Source of the DNA: DATEPR01 sp963780635 | GTDB lineage: Bacteria; Actinomycetota; Actinomycetes; Mycobacteriales; Pseudonocardiaceae | Direction of reading: 5' to 3' | Length of the DNA stretch: 64,000 bases | Assembly: GCA_963780635.1 (NCBI GenBank) | Contig: CAWACW010000010.1 | Coordinates: 558,001 to 622,000, forward strand | Shown: positions 1-8,258 of the stretch, piece by piece | Numbering within the stretch: position 1 is the first letter of the stretch | Layout of the letters: each line of letters starts with the position of its first letter | Program-made: the position numbers and the translations under genes | The notes under the pieces: generated by a model | What the model was told of the DNA's origin: nothing | Database searches by the model: none | Seen by the model: only the letters and a program-made list of their open reading frames with translations

Positions 1-164
1 GCACGCACCTGCTCCCGCGCCTGTTGCTTGTGGCCGGGCGCGACGGCGTCCTCCAGGTCGGCGATCAGCGCGTCGGCGCCCCGGGTGAGCGCGCCCGCGA
101 GGCGGTCCGGCCGGTCGCCAGGGATGTACAGGTACGAGCGGGCGATGCCGCGGTGCGTGGTCAT
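1..164 (-). CDS. HpcH/HpaI aldolase / citrate lyase beta (CitE-like) CoA-ester lyase, partial
   Basis: Only the first 54 codons lie in the window; the gene continues past base 1. The N-terminus reads RSYLYIPGDRPDRLAGAL and then ADALIADLEDAVAPGHK, the opening strand and the acidic DLEDAV loop of the CitE-like family. These enzymes cleave or form beta-hydroxyacyl-CoA thioesters (malyl-CoA, citramalyl-CoA). The ATG at 164 overlaps the TGA of the upstream FAD protein by 4 nt, so it is the last visible member of a minus-strand operon with MmgE/PrpD and racemase-like genes. Family assignment is firm; the exact substrate cannot be read from this fragment. Confidence 0.85.
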   Translation of the reverse strand, partial: MTTHRGIARSYLYIPGDRPDRLAGALTRGADALIADLEDAVAPGHKQQAREQVR

Positions 165-1531
165 GCCGATTCCGGCGTCGCGTCCGTGGCCGCCGCATAG
201 GCCAGGCCGAATGCGGTCAGCAGGCCGTTGCCCGCGAGGTAGCCGCCCGCGCCGTGCCCGGAGATCCCGTTGGCGGCGCCACCGGAGGCGTAGAGGCCGT
301 CGATGACCGAACCGTCCGCGCGCACCACCCGGGCGGCGCCGTCGACGACCAGCCCGCCTTGCGTGTGGAACAGCGCCGGGAGCACTTTGACCGCGGCGTA
401 CGGCGCAGTCAGCGGTGCTTCGTACGGCCGCCCGAACCGGTCCTCGATCTCACCGCGTGCCGCCGCTCCCGACTCGGCAAGCTCGGCGACCACCGCGTCC
501 TCCGGCAGGTCAAGCGCGCGGGCCAGGGTGGCCGCGTCGTCGGCCCACACCTCGACACCGGCCTCGACGCACTGGCGGAAGTCGGTGAACGGCAGGCACA
601 GGTCGTGCACGCGCTGGTCGTAGACGACCCATCCGACGGCCCCGGGACGCGCGGCCAGCCACGGGCCGAACTCCGAGTAGCCGCTGGTCTCCTTGCCGAA
701 CCGGCGCCCGGTGCGATCGAGCATCACACCGCCGTGCATGATCGTCGCCCAGCCCAGCAGGGTGGACGCGCCCGCCGCGAGCGCCCCGTGGCCCTGGTAG
801 GCGTCCAGGTAAGCCGTGTCGGCGCCGAGTCGCTGCCCGATGCGCAGCGCGTCACCGCGGGAGGTCTCGCTGCCGTGATACGTCGCCGCCGCGATATCCG
901 GCATGTACCGCTGGACAAGTGCGCGGTCGGCGCCGTAGCCGTTCGTGGCCAGCAGCACGGCCGACGTGGAGATCGTCTCCTCGGTGCCGTCCGGGTCGGT
1001 CACGACCGCCTCGGCGACCCGCCCGGACGAGTCGAGTACCACGTCGGTCAGCCGCGCCGGCACGAGGAAGTCGATGTTCGGGTGGGCCTGGACGGCGTGC
1101 GACAGGTGCGTCAGCAGCACGCTGCCGTGTCGCTCCGGGATGGTGTGCTGGCGATCGACCGAGTGGCCCGGGTAGTGCAGGTCGGTCATCAGCTCGATCG
1201 GCACGCCGACCTCGTCGGCGAGCCAGTCGACCATGCCAGGGCTGAGCCGCGCGAGCGCGGTGGCCAGGGCGACGTCGCCTGCGCCCTTGGTCTTGCGCTC
1301 GACGTCGGCGGCGAACAACTCGGGGGAGTCCTCGATGCCGAGTTCACGCTGCCACCGGGTGCCCACGCCGGGGATCATCGCCGTGCACATCGAGGTGTTG
1401 TTGCCGCGCAGGTAGTGCTTGCTCGCCTCGACCACGAGCACCCGGGCTCCGCGCTGGGCCGCCCGCAGCGCACCGATCAGCCCGCCGCCCGCGCCCGCGA
1501 CGACGAGGTCGACATCCGTTTCGCCGCTCAC
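161..1531 (-). CDS. FAD-dependent oxidoreductase, fumarate reductase / 3-ketosteroid dehydrogenase type
   Basis: About 456 aa. The N-terminus has the dinucleotide-binding fold DLVVAGAGGGLIGALRAAQ at residues 7-25, and the C-terminus has the second FAD motif YASGGAANGISGHGAGGYLA followed by a final helix, as in the flavoprotein subunit superfamily of fumarate reductase, succinate dehydrogenase and KstD. I start it at the GTG at 1531, which overlaps the upstream TGA (GTGA) and directly precedes the Rossmann motif. A longer upstream extension is open but reads as shadow sequence. It sits third in a MmgE-racemase-FAD-CitE operon with 4-nt overlaps. It probably acts on a C=C or CH-CH bond of an operon intermediate; the substrate is not determinable. 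Confidence 0.85.
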   Translation of the reverse strand: MSGETDVDLVVAGAGGGLIGALRAAQRGARVLVVEASKHYLRGNNTSMCTAMIPGVGTRWQRELGIEDSPELFAADVERKTKGAGDVALATALARLSPGMVDWLADEVGVPIELMTDLHYPGHSVDRQHTIPERHGSVLLTHLSHAVQAHPNIDFLVPARLTDVVLDSSGRVAEAVVTDPDGTEETISTSAVLLATNGYGADRALVQRYMPDIAAATYHGSETSRGDALRIGQRLGADTAYLDAYQGHGALAAGASTLLGWATIMHGGVMLDRTGRRFGKETSGYSEFGPWLAARPGAVGWVVYDQRVHDLCLPFTDFRQCVEAGVEVWADDAATLARALDLPEDAVVAELAESGAAARGEIEDRFGRPYEAPLTAPYAAVKVLPALFHTQGGLVVDGAARVVRADGSVIDGLYASGGAANGISGHGAGGYLAGNGLLTAFGLAYAAATDATPESA

Positions 1532-2160
1532 AGGGCGCCCGCGGCGACCAGTCGCAGGGCACGCGCCACCGGGTCGTAGACGGTCACCGGCCCGGTCGTC
1601 GAATCGGTGTCCACGGCCGAACAGCCGTTGAGCAGCGTGCTCGCGCCCGCCTGGGCGGCATCCGCCGCCGCGCTCTCCAGCTGGGCCTGCCACCGGTCGT
1701 GGTCGGTCACGGCACCGAAGTCCAGCTCGAGCAGCCGGATGTCGGTCAGCACGTCACCCAGGCCGCTCTCCTCCGCCACCCTGCGCATCTCGTCGGCGAT
1801 CGCCTGGTTGCGCACGACGGCGGCGGTGGGCCTGCCCAGTGCCCGGCCGTGCGCGAGATTGGTGCGCAGGATGCCGATGGCGGGGACCGACAGTGTGCGT
1901 TGCAGCGTCGCGATCCCCGGGTCGAGCACGCAGTCCGCGAACACGGCGTCGACCCCGTGCGGAGCGGCGCTCAACGCCTCGATCACGAACTCCTCCGACG
2001 CCCTGCAGTCCTGCTCGGTCTCCAGCGACCGAGGCGCCGCCGGGGGCAGATCGTGCAGTTCGATGGTGACACCCGCCGGGGCGATGCGGTCGTAGCGGGC
2101 CTGGCGTCGGGCGAGTTCGTCGTCGCCGACGTGCAGCGGGGTCGATGCGTGGATGCGCAC
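1528..2160 (-). CDS. Asp/Glu/hydantoin racemase superfamily protein
   Basis: 210 aa with a GTG start at 2160 and a good ribosome site AGGAGA at 2167-2172. Two cysteines stand at the positions expected for this pseudo-symmetric superfamily: FADCVLDPG in the N-terminal lobe and LLNGCSAVD in the C-terminal lobe. The family includes hydantoin racemase, aspartate/glutamate racemase, arylmalonate decarboxylase and maleate cis-trans isomerase, all using one or two cysteines as acid/base or nucleophile. It lies 15 nt downstream of the MmgE/PrpD gene and overlaps the FAD gene by 4 nt. With an isochorismatase-type amidase and a PuuE-type hydrolase on the opposite strand, either a racemase of a cyclic ureide or an isomerase of an unsaturated diacid would fit. 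Confidence 0.8.
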   Translation of the reverse strand: MRIHASTPLHVGDDELARRQARYDRIAPAGVTIELHDLPPAAPRSLETEQDCRASEEFVIEALSAAPHGVDAVFADCVLDPGIATLQRTLSVPAIGILRTNLAHGRALGRPTAAVVRNQAIADEMRRVAEESGLGDVLTDIRLLELDFGAVTDHDRWQAQLESAAADAAQAGASTLLNGCSAVDTDSTTGPVTVYDPVARALRLVAAGAL

Positions 2161-2175
2161 GGTGAATCTCCTGCG

Positions 2176-3534
2176 TCAGTCGATGGGGTTGTCGATCGAC
2201 GCCAGCGTCGACCGGACGGAGGCCGTCGTGAGCAGTTCTGCCGCCGCCACACGGATCCGCGCCGCCGTGTCGCTGTCCAGCAGACCGGTCAGCAGCGCGG
2301 CGACGTCGGCGGAGTCGAGCGGCTGGAAAGCGGCGTCGCCGACGGGATCGGTCACGGCTTCGCTGTCCGTGCGGCCGTCGCCGAAGGTCACGGTGACCCG
2401 TGCGCCACGGTGGTCGGGCAGGCCCGCGTCGAACTCCGCGCTGCGCCGCACCCGGACCTTGCCCGCCAGGGCGAGCAACCCGGGGTCGGTGAGCTGGTCG
2501 GGCTCGAAACCGCTCGGCTGGACCCGGCCGAGGGTGAGCGCCGAGGCGACGACGAACGGGATGGAGAACATGGCGCCGAGCCGGTTGCGCCAGGTCGTCG
2601 CGGCCAGCGTCGCCGCCATGCTGTAGGTGTCCACCTCGATCGTGCTGACCGCGTCCAGGTCGATCCGCTGCCGCAGCGCGAGCGTGGCGTCCGCGGCGGG
2701 GTGGGTGAAGGCGCAGGACGAATGCCGTTTGAAGTAGCCGAGTTCGACCTCCCACCGGGTGCCGAGTTCGTCGGTGAGCTGGGTGGGGTCGAAGCTGCCG
2801 AGGATTTCGCCGAGGCTGTGGGCCGCGATGCCGGTGGCGGTGGCCATGCCGGCCGCGGCCAGCCGCGCCGCGGCCAGGCCCGCCGTGTTGCTCATACCCA
2901 TCCACTCGTTGCGCACCTGGTTACCACTGGTCGCGGCCACGAACGGGCCGGCGATCGGCATGCCCGCCGCGGTGTCGATCGCCGCGCTGATCGCGTCGGC
3001 GGACAGCCCGAGCAGGCGGGCGCAGCCCGCCGCGGCGCCGGTGAGCCCCCAGTTGCCGTGTGGATGTGTGCCGGCACGCAGGTGGGTGGCGCGGCCGAAG
3101 CGCGCCGCGACCTCGTAGGCGACGAGCAACGCGGTCACAGTGGCCGGACCGTCCGCGTCGAGGTGGGCGGCCAGGGCGAGCACGGCCGGGAATCCGTGTG
3201 CCGCCGGGTGCCCCGCTGCGAACTTGCTGCCTTCGTCCAGTTCGAGGCTGACCATCGCGCCACCGTTGAGCCAGGCAGCCACATCCGGCGTGGTGCGTAC
3301 CGGCGTGCCCAGCAGCGGGCAGTGCCCCAGCGGCGGATCCCACGCCTCGACCAGGGCGGCCCGCTCGGGCAGCCGGCCACCGACGGCGGTCACGCCCAGC
3401 GCGTCGAACAGGACGAGTTCGAAGCGGCGGCGCACGGCCTCGGGCACGTCGGACCAGTCGAGGGCCGCTGCCCACTCGGCGAGTTCGAGCTGGGCCGCGA
3501 GGACCGCCGATTCGTTGCCACTAGTACTCAACAC
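2176..3534 (-). CDS. MmgE/PrpD family protein
   Basis: About 452 aa from the GTG at 3534. An in-frame extension to 3606 exists but has no family-like sequence. It reads LAEWAAALDWSDVPEAVRRR, then DALGVTAVGG, LNGGAMVSLELDEG and AAGHPAAHGFPAVLALA, the mainly helical first domain of MmgE/PrpD proteins. The second domain has GYFKRHSSCAFTHPAADA, the usual K-x-H/C-x-x-H/P segment. Known members include 2-methylcitrate dehydratase, cis-aconitate decarboxylase and iminodisuccinate epimerase. It is the first gene of the minus-strand operon. With the CitE-like lyase it suggests (de)hydration, isomerisation or decarboxylation of a di- or tricarboxylate. Confidence 0.85.
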   Translation of the reverse strand: MLSTSGNESAVLAAQLELAEWAAALDWSDVPEAVRRRFELVLFDALGVTAVGGRLPERAALVEAWDPPLGHCPLLGTPVRTTPDVAAWLNGGAMVSLELDEGSKFAAGHPAAHGFPAVLALAAHLDADGPATVTALLVAYEVAARFGRATHLRAGTHPHGNWGLTGAAAGCARLLGLSADAISAAIDTAAGMPIAGPFVAATSGNQVRNEWMGMSNTAGLAAARLAAAGMATATGIAAHSLGEILGSFDPTQLTDELGTRWEVELGYFKRHSSCAFTHPAADATLALRQRIDLDAVSTIEVDTYSMAATLAATTWRNRLGAMFSIPFVVASALTLGRVQPSGFEPDQLTDPGLLALAGKVRVRRSAEFDAGLPDHRGARVTVTFGDGRTDSEAVTDPVGDAAFQPLDSADVAALLTGLLDSDTAARIRVAAAELLTTASVRSTLASIDNPID

Positions 3535-3731
3535 ATGTACCGCCTGCCGGAACGATAGGACGACGATGACACCTCGAACCGTGTCACCCGCATGGTCCGA
3601 CGTCAAGCACTCCGCACCGATCCAGATTCCTGAATCGGGACCGTCCGTTCGCTGTGGATATGGTTCAATTCTGGAACGTGCTGCGGCAGTGCGTCCCGCT
3701 GGCCGGAACGGCAGAACTGGTTGAGGTGTGC
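3535..3731. promoter_or_regulatory. Divergent promoter region of the catabolic locus with two small palindromes
   Basis: The gap between the MmgE/PrpD gene and the divergent flavin-protein gene must hold both promoters. Two inverted repeats are visible: GATTC-CT-GAATC at 3625-3636 and GTTC-N7-GAAC at 3663-3677. IclR regulators usually bind short palindromes and an IclR gene lies 1 kb away, so either could be an operator. That link is inference; no -10/-35 is assigned. Confidence 0.35.
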
Positions 3732-4286
3732 ATGACGGAACAGGATCGGCTCGACGCGGCGCTCGCCGCCGCAGCCGAGTTCGTGCGGACGGAGGCCGGC
3801 TTCGCCCAGGTCACGACCCTGGACGCCGCGGGTTTCCCCACGGCGCGCACCGTGAGCGCCTTCCTGTCCCCGGACTGGACCGTCACGCTGGTGCAGCGCA
3901 ACGCCCACCACCGGCTGGGCCAGTTGCGCCGCAACCCGAGGATCCTGGTCGGCTGGTCCGGTTCCCCCGCGGCGGCGTCGAAGAACGAGTCGCCCGCGGT
4001 GTTCGACCTCGGCCTGCTCATCCCTCGGGTGGTCTTCGTCCAGGGTGTCGCCGTCGAGATGGCCGAGGACCAGACCTGGGCCGCCTACGCCGCGCACGAC
4101 CAGCTGTTGCGGGACCAGGGCAACAGCCGGGCTCCCGAGCGCGACCGGGCGAACGTCGCCGCCGAACTGACCGGGTTCACGGTGCTGCCGCGCCGCGTCC
4201 GCATCGAAGGCTTCGGCGCCGGGCCGGAGCAGTTCACATGGTCCCCGGCAACCGAGCCGGGCGTGCCCACCACCGACCACCCGTGA
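3732..4286 (+). CDS. Pyridoxamine 5'-phosphate oxidase-like, FMN/F420-binding split-barrel protein
   Basis: 184 aa from the ATG at 3732; an upstream in-frame ATG at 3654 would add 26 unlikely residues. The chain runs FAQVTTLDAAGFPTARTVSAF, WTVTLVQRNAHHRLGQLRRN and PRILVGWSG, the strand order of the PNPOx-like split barrel in which the first beta strands bind FMN or F420. Such proteins reduce or bind flavins or deazaflavins, or serve as partner reductases. It is first in a plus-strand set with an EthD-like protein, an IclR regulator and two amide hydrolases, divergent from the MmgE operon. The cofactor and exact role are not clear from sequence. Confidence 0.7.
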   Translation: MTEQDRLDAALAAAAEFVRTEAGFAQVTTLDAAGFPTARTVSAFLSPDWTVTLVQRNAHHRLGQLRRNPRILVGWSGSPAAASKNESPAVFDLGLLIPRVVFVQGVAVEMAEDQTWAAYAAHDQLLRDQGNSRAPERDRANVAAELTGFTVLPRRVRIEGFGAGPEQFTWSPATEPGVPTTDHP

Positions 4287-4305
4287 CCAAAGGAGACGAA
4301 ACACC

Positions 4306-4680
4306 GTGCTGAAGACCATTCTGGGATACGACATCGTCGACGGAGTCTCCGCCGAGGAGTACGAGCGGTGGCTGTTCGAGGTGCACGCACCGGACCTGCT
4401 GGCGAATCCGCACATCGACCGGATCATCTTCAACAAGGTCCTGCGTCCCGTGACCAGGTCGTCCGGGGGAGCGGCCGAGGTCCCGCCGAGCCAGTCGTTC
4501 TACCGGATCGCCGAGATGCACTTCGCCGACGAGCAGGCGTACGGGCGCTACCTGGAGTGGTTCGAGCAGCACCCGCTCGACCCGTCGCGCGGCCCGGGCG
4601 GTCGCACCGACTTCAGGTTCTACCTGGTGACCGAGAGCACCGAGGTCGACCGCGACACCGTGTCCGCAGTGGGCAGGTAG
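4306..4680 (+). CDS. EthD-like dimeric alpha/beta-barrel protein
   Basis: 124 aa, GTG start at 4306 behind a strong AAAGGAG site. The sequence LGYDIVDGVSAEEYERWLFEVHAPDLLANPHIDRI has the conserved H-A-P-D segment of EthD/ferredoxin-like dimeric barrels, and the second half repeats the fold (IAEMHFADEQAYGRYLEWF). Members of this family are small enzymes or chaperone-like partners in ring degradation (EthD, muconolactone isomerase-like). It lies 19 nt after the flavin-binding protein and 54 nt before the IclR gene, so it probably belongs to the same transcript. Its substrate is unknown. Confidence 0.65.
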   Translation: MLKTILGYDIVDGVSAEEYERWLFEVHAPDLLANPHIDRIIFNKVLRPVTRSSGGAAEVPPSQSFYRIAEMHFADEQAYGRYLEWFEQHPLDPSRGPGGRTDFRFYLVTESTEVDRDTVSAVGR

Positions 4681-4734
4681 CCCCACCGCGGTGCCGCTAT
4701 CGTGACGGAATCCACAAGGCAGGACAGGTGGGGC

Positions 4735-5538
4735 ATGGGGACTGTGGCAGGAATCGTGGCGGGGGCTTCATCCGACGGAACCGAGTCGAGTGGCAGGGTC
4801 GCCGACGTCTTGCTCCAGTTCCTCGGCAGTGCCCACAGCCTGGGTGTCTCGGCGATCGCCCGGGAACTCGGCCTGAGCAAGGCCGTCGTGCACCGGATCC
4901 TGCGGTCGCTGGTCGATCGCGGCCTGCTGGAGGTGGATCCCGAGACGCGCGCGTACGGGCTCGGCCCCGCCGCGGTGGCACTGGGTGCACGCGCGCTGCG
5001 CGACGCGAAGCTGCGGCCGGTGGCGCTGCCCGAGTTGCACGAGCTGCAGAAGCTCACCGGGGAGACCACGACGGTCTCGGCCCGGGTGTCGGACGGCCGC
5101 GTCTACCTCGACCAGGTGGTCTCCGAGAAGGAGATCAGGATGACCGTCGAAGTCGGCAGGCGGTATCCGCTGCACGCGGGCAGCACCGGCCGCGCGATCA
5201 TGGCTTTCCTGCCGCCGTCGGAGCAGGAAGCGCTGCTCGGCGGGGACCTTGAGCCGTTGACGCCCGACACCATCGTCGACGCGGACACGCTGAGGTCGGT
5301 GCTGCGCACCGTGCGCGCGACGGGTATCGCCGAGTCGGGCGGCGAACGTCAGCTCGGCGCTGCCTCTCTGGCGGCTCCCATCTTCGACCTGGACGGCAGG
5401 CCCATCGGGGCGTTGTCGGTCTGTGGCCCGGTGTCGCGATTCACCGGCGACCTGCTCGCGACTTTCGTCCCGCTCGTCACGCGCAGCGCCGACACCGTGT
5501 CGCGGGCGCTCGGCTGGCAAGGGGGACTGCCCGAATGA
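4735..5538 (+). CDS. IclR-family transcriptional regulator
   Basis: About 267 aa from the ATG at 4735; a GTG at 4702 is the longer alternative. The N-terminal winged helix reads VADVLLQFLGSAHSLGVSAI, then ARELGLSKAVVHRILRSL, then GLLEVDPETRAYGLGPAAVALG, the IclR signature. The C-terminal effector domain has RRYPLHAGSTGRAIMAFLP and ASLAAPIFDLDGRPIGALSV. IclR proteins sense small metabolites and control adjacent catabolic operons. It lies between the two arms of the divergent locus and its stop overlaps the start of the isochorismatase-like gene (ATGA), so it is translationally coupled to that gene. It is the likely pathway regulator. Confidence 0.92.
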   Translation: MGTVAGIVAGASSDGTESSGRVADVLLQFLGSAHSLGVSAIARELGLSKAVVHRILRSLVDRGLLEVDPETRAYGLGPAAVALGARALRDAKLRPVALPELHELQKLTGETTTVSARVSDGRVYLDQVVSEKEIRMTVEVGRRYPLHAGSTGRAIMAFLPPSEQEALLGGDLEPLTPDTIVDADTLRSVLRTVRATGIAESGGERQLGAASLAAPIFDLDGRPIGALSVCGPVSRFTGDLLATFVPLVTRSADTVSRALGWQGGLPE

Positions 5539-6233
5539 CCCAGCTCGTTCCGGACTGGCGGACGCTGCTCAGCGACGACGAACGTGCCCGGATCAGCTCC
5601 GCGGGCTTCGGCAGGCGGGTCGGCATCGGCACTCGTCCCGCGCTGCTGGTCATCGACCTGCAGAACTACATGGTCGGACCACCGGATGGCGCGCCGGCGG
5701 CCGAGTACCCCTCGGCATGCGGGGCGGCCGGTGCGGCCGCGGTCGGCGCGCTGAGCCGTTTCGTGCCCGCCCTGCGGCGGCTGGGCGTGCCCGTCTTCTA
5801 CACGAAGTTCGAGCTGGCGCCGGACGGCTCGGACGGCGGTGTGTACCTCCGCAAACGCGACCTGATCCACAGCGACGGCTGGTGCCTGATCGGTTCGACC
5901 GGGGCGCAGCTGGTGCCCGCGGTCGCGCCTGCCGAGGGTGACGTGGTGCTGGTCAAGAAGAAGCCGAGCGCCTTCGCGGGCACACCGCTGCTGCCGATGC
6001 TGATCGACCGTGGGGTGGATTCGGTGCTGCTGGCCGGTGGGTCGACGAGCAACTGCGTGCGGGCGACCGCCGTCGACGCGATGTCGGCGAACCTGCGGGT
6101 GACGGTCGTGGAGGACTGCGTGTTCGACCGATTCGAGCGGTCGCACGTCACGGCGTTGTTCGACCTCGACCGCCAGTACGGCGACGTCCGCCCGGCCGCC
6201 GACGTCCAGCGCGAACTGGCGGCCAGGGCATGA
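5535..6233 (+). CDS. Isochorismatase-like amidohydrolase (N-carbamoylsarcosine amidase / maleamate amidase type)
   Basis: 232 aa. The cysteine-hydrolase core is visible: ALLVIDLQNYMVG (catalytic Asp), VLVKKKPSAFAGTPL (catalytic Lys and the conserved K-x-x-x-S-A-F), and VLLAGGSTSNCVRATAVDA containing the nucleophilic Cys after the usual cis-peptide region. Family members hydrolyse open-chain amides and ureides such as N-carbamoylsarcosine, maleamate and nicotinamide. Both ends overlap neighbours by 4 nt: the IclR gene upstream and the PuuE-like gene downstream. That tight coupling suggests it hydrolyses the ring-opened product of the PuuE-like enzyme. Confidence 0.85.
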   Translation: MTQLVPDWRTLLSDDERARISSAGFGRRVGIGTRPALLVIDLQNYMVGPPDGAPAAEYPSACGAAGAAAVGALSRFVPALRRLGVPVFYTKFELAPDGSDGGVYLRKRDLIHSDGWCLIGSTGAQLVPAVAPAEGDVVLVKKKPSAFAGTPLLPMLIDRGVDSVLLAGGSTSNCVRATAVDAMSANLRVTVVEDCVFDRFERSHVTALFDLDRQYGDVRPAADVQRELAARA

Positions 6234-7138
6234 CGTCCGGTGCCGGCCCGCAGCGCGACTACCTCGGATACGGCGCGACCGTGCCGGTGCTGCGCTGGCC
6301 TGGCGATGCGCGCCTCGCACTCAACATCGCGATCAACGTCGAGGAGGGCGCGGAGCGTTCGTTCCAGCGGGACGACGGACGCAACGAAGCCGTGGGGGAG
6401 TTCGCGCGGACCGTGGGAGCCGGCTTCCGCGATCTGGCCACCGAATCGGTGTTCGAGTACGGCAGCCGCGTGGGGATCCACCGCGTGCTGCGGATTCTCG
6501 CCGAGTTCGACGTGCCCGCCACGATCTTCGCGGCCGCGGTCGCGCTGGAAGGCAACCCGGCGGTCGCCGACGCGATCGCCGCGGCGGGCCACGACGTGTG
6601 CGCCCACGGGTACCGCTGGACCGAGGACTGGCAGGTGGACCGCGACGAGGAGCGGACGAGGATCGACGCGGCCTACGAGTCGATCCGCCGCAGCATCGGC
6701 TCGCCACCCAGCGGCTGGTACAACCGCTGGATGGCGAGCGTCCACACGCGCGACCTGGTCGCCGAACACGGCGGATTCCGCTACGACTCCAACGCGTACA
6801 ACGACGACCTTCCCTATTGGACAAAGGCCGCCGGCCGCGACCACCTGGTCGTGCCCTACACGCTGACCACGAACGACAACCGCTACGTCAGCGACGGCCT
6901 GTCGCCGTCGGAGTTCGTCGACTACTGCGTGCGGGCCGTCGACCTGCTGGCCGACGAGGGCAGCGCGGCACCGCGCATGGCGTCCATCGGCCTGCACGCC
7001 CGCTGGTCCGGCCAGCCGGCCAGGGCGTCGGCGCTGCGAGAGATCCTCGCCCACGTGATCGACCGGGGCGATGTCTGGGTGGCTCGCCGCGTCGACATCG
7101 CCGACGCCTTCGCCGCCCAGGTGCCCCCGCCGACGTAG
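6230..7138 (+). CDS. PuuE-like polysaccharide-deacetylase-family cyclic amide hydrolase
   Basis: 302 aa. It has the NodB-type barrel of the PuuE group: RLALNIAINVEEGAE near the N-terminus, ATIFAAAVALEGNPAVADAI, then GHDVCAHGYRW, the YNRWMASVHTRDLV segment, and YDSNAYNDDLPYW followed by LVVPYTLTTND. These latter motifs are typical of metal-independent allantoinase PuuE and related cyclic-imide hydrolases, not of chitin or peptidoglycan deacetylases. It is the last gene of the plus-strand set and its start overlaps the amidase stop. The probable reaction is opening of a cyclic imide or ureide to the half-amide. Allantoin itself is possible but no other purine genes are present. Confidence 0.8.
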   Translation: MTSGAGPQRDYLGYGATVPVLRWPGDARLALNIAINVEEGAERSFQRDDGRNEAVGEFARTVGAGFRDLATESVFEYGSRVGIHRVLRILAEFDVPATIFAAAVALEGNPAVADAIAAAGHDVCAHGYRWTEDWQVDRDEERTRIDAAYESIRRSIGSPPSGWYNRWMASVHTRDLVAEHGGFRYDSNAYNDDLPYWTKAAGRDHLVVPYTLTTNDNRYVSDGLSPSEFVDYCVRAVDLLADEGSAAPRMASIGLHARWSGQPARASALREILAHVIDRGDVWVARRVDIADAFAAQVPPPT

Positions 7139-7224
7139 GGCCGGCCGCCGGGACTCCTGGGATGGATCGCGGTTCGCGTTCCGTGGGCGGGTGTCGACAG
7201 TGCGGAGGAAGTCAAGGATCTTGA

Positions 7225-7575
7225 CTGGTTGTCGACCCGGCCAAGATCCCGACCGCGATCCTGGCCCGGTGGTTGATGCGATCGATCTGGCCCTTGGCCC
7301 GGTGTTTGGAGATTTGACTACCCGGGGACACACCCGAACACGCCGTCGGGGTAGCGGATAAGCGCGCACGACCCGCCCGATCACGCCCCCGAGATCGCTG
7401 ACGGTGCCGCTGATGACTTCGGAGTCTCGATCAACTGGTCCCGCGCGGGCTGCAACGCGATGGCGAACCCACCCCGGTCCGGAGGTGGCCTGCCCACAAG
7501 GCGCATCAGCGATCGCCAGCCGTATCGCCCGGTATCCGATCAGCAGGGCATGGATCTCCCGCTTGATGCCCGGTC
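7225..7575 (-). pseudogene. Remnant of an IS4-type transposase (C-terminal part, several frameshifts)
   Basis: Reading the minus strand, three frames contribute consecutive pieces of one transposase tail: EIHALLIGYRAIRLAIADA, then RFAIALQPARDQLI in a second frame, then VISGTVSDLGGVIGR and PRVVKS back in the first, then KHRAKGQIDRINHRARIAV in the third. The order matches the C-terminus of actinomycete IS4-family transposases as I remember them. No complete reading frame, terminal repeat or target duplication is visible, so this is an old, decayed fragment. It abuts the stop codon of the kdpE-like gene and fills most of the 7139-7574 gap; I see nothing else in that gap. Confidence 0.7.
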
Positions 7576-8258
7576 TACTGCTCCGCATTCGGCACAAGTC
7601 GGTAGCCGACCGACGGATCGCTGTGCAGTAGCCGTCCTCGTGGGTCGTTGAGCTTCTGCCGGATGCGGTACGCGTAGACCTTCAGGTAGTTCAGTTCCCT
7701 GGCGTAGCCAGGCCCCCAGACGTTCTCCAGGATCATCCGGCGCGTGCAGACCTTGCCCGCGTGCCGGGCCAGATAAGCGAGGAAGTCGAACTCCTTGGGC
7801 GTCAGGTCGATGGCGCGGCCGTCGACTGTTGCCGCTCGGTGGACGAGGTCCAGCTGCAGCGGCCCGACGGTGATGTCGGTCGCCTCCGGGTCGCCCGCCG
7901 GCCGGTGGCGCATGGCGACGCGCACCCGGGCGTCGAGTTCGCGCATGCCGAAGGGTTTGGTGATGTAGTCGTCCACGCCTTCGTTCAGGGCGTCGACCTT
8001 CCGGTCCTCCGAGCCGTCCGCGGACAGGACGATGATCGGCACCTGGCTCCACGAGCGGATGCGCCGGTACACGTCGAGTCCGTCCAGGTCGGGCAGGCCG
8101 AGGTCGAGAACGATGACGTCGGCCGGCCGGACGGCGGCTTCGCGCAGGCCATCGCAGCCCGTCTCGACGGTGCGCAACTCGTGGCCGAACGCCTCCAGCC
8201 CGACCCGGCACACGCTCAGCAGGTCGGGATCGTCATCGATGACCAGAATGTGCGACAA
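7575..8258 (-). CDS. kdpE: KdpE-like OmpR-family response regulator
   Basis: 227 aa. The receiver begins HILVIDDDPD with acidic residues 8-10, phospho-acceptor Asp52 in VIVLDLGLPDLDG, and the conserved Lys in YITKPFG. The winged-helix output domain has LTPKEFDFLAYLARHAGKV and ELNYLKVYAYRIRQKLNDP, the KdpE style. The start is the TTG at 8258, 6 nt after an AGGAGG site and just before the first receiver strand; longer in-frame starts give no family sequence. It overlaps the kinase gene by 26 nt. KdpE normally activates kdpFABC, but here only remnants of that operon remain next door, so its target may be elsewhere or lost. Confidence 0.85.
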   Translation of the reverse strand: MSHILVIDDDPDLLSVCRVGLEAFGHELRTVETGCDGLREAAVRPADVIVLDLGLPDLDGLDVYRRIRSWSQVPIIVLSADGSEDRKVDALNEGVDDYITKPFGMRELDARVRVAMRHRPAGDPEATDITVGPLQLDLVHRAATVDGRAIDLTPKEFDFLAYLARHAGKVCTRRMILENVWGPGYARELNYLKVYAYRIRQKLNDPRGRLLHSDPSVGYRLVPNAEQ

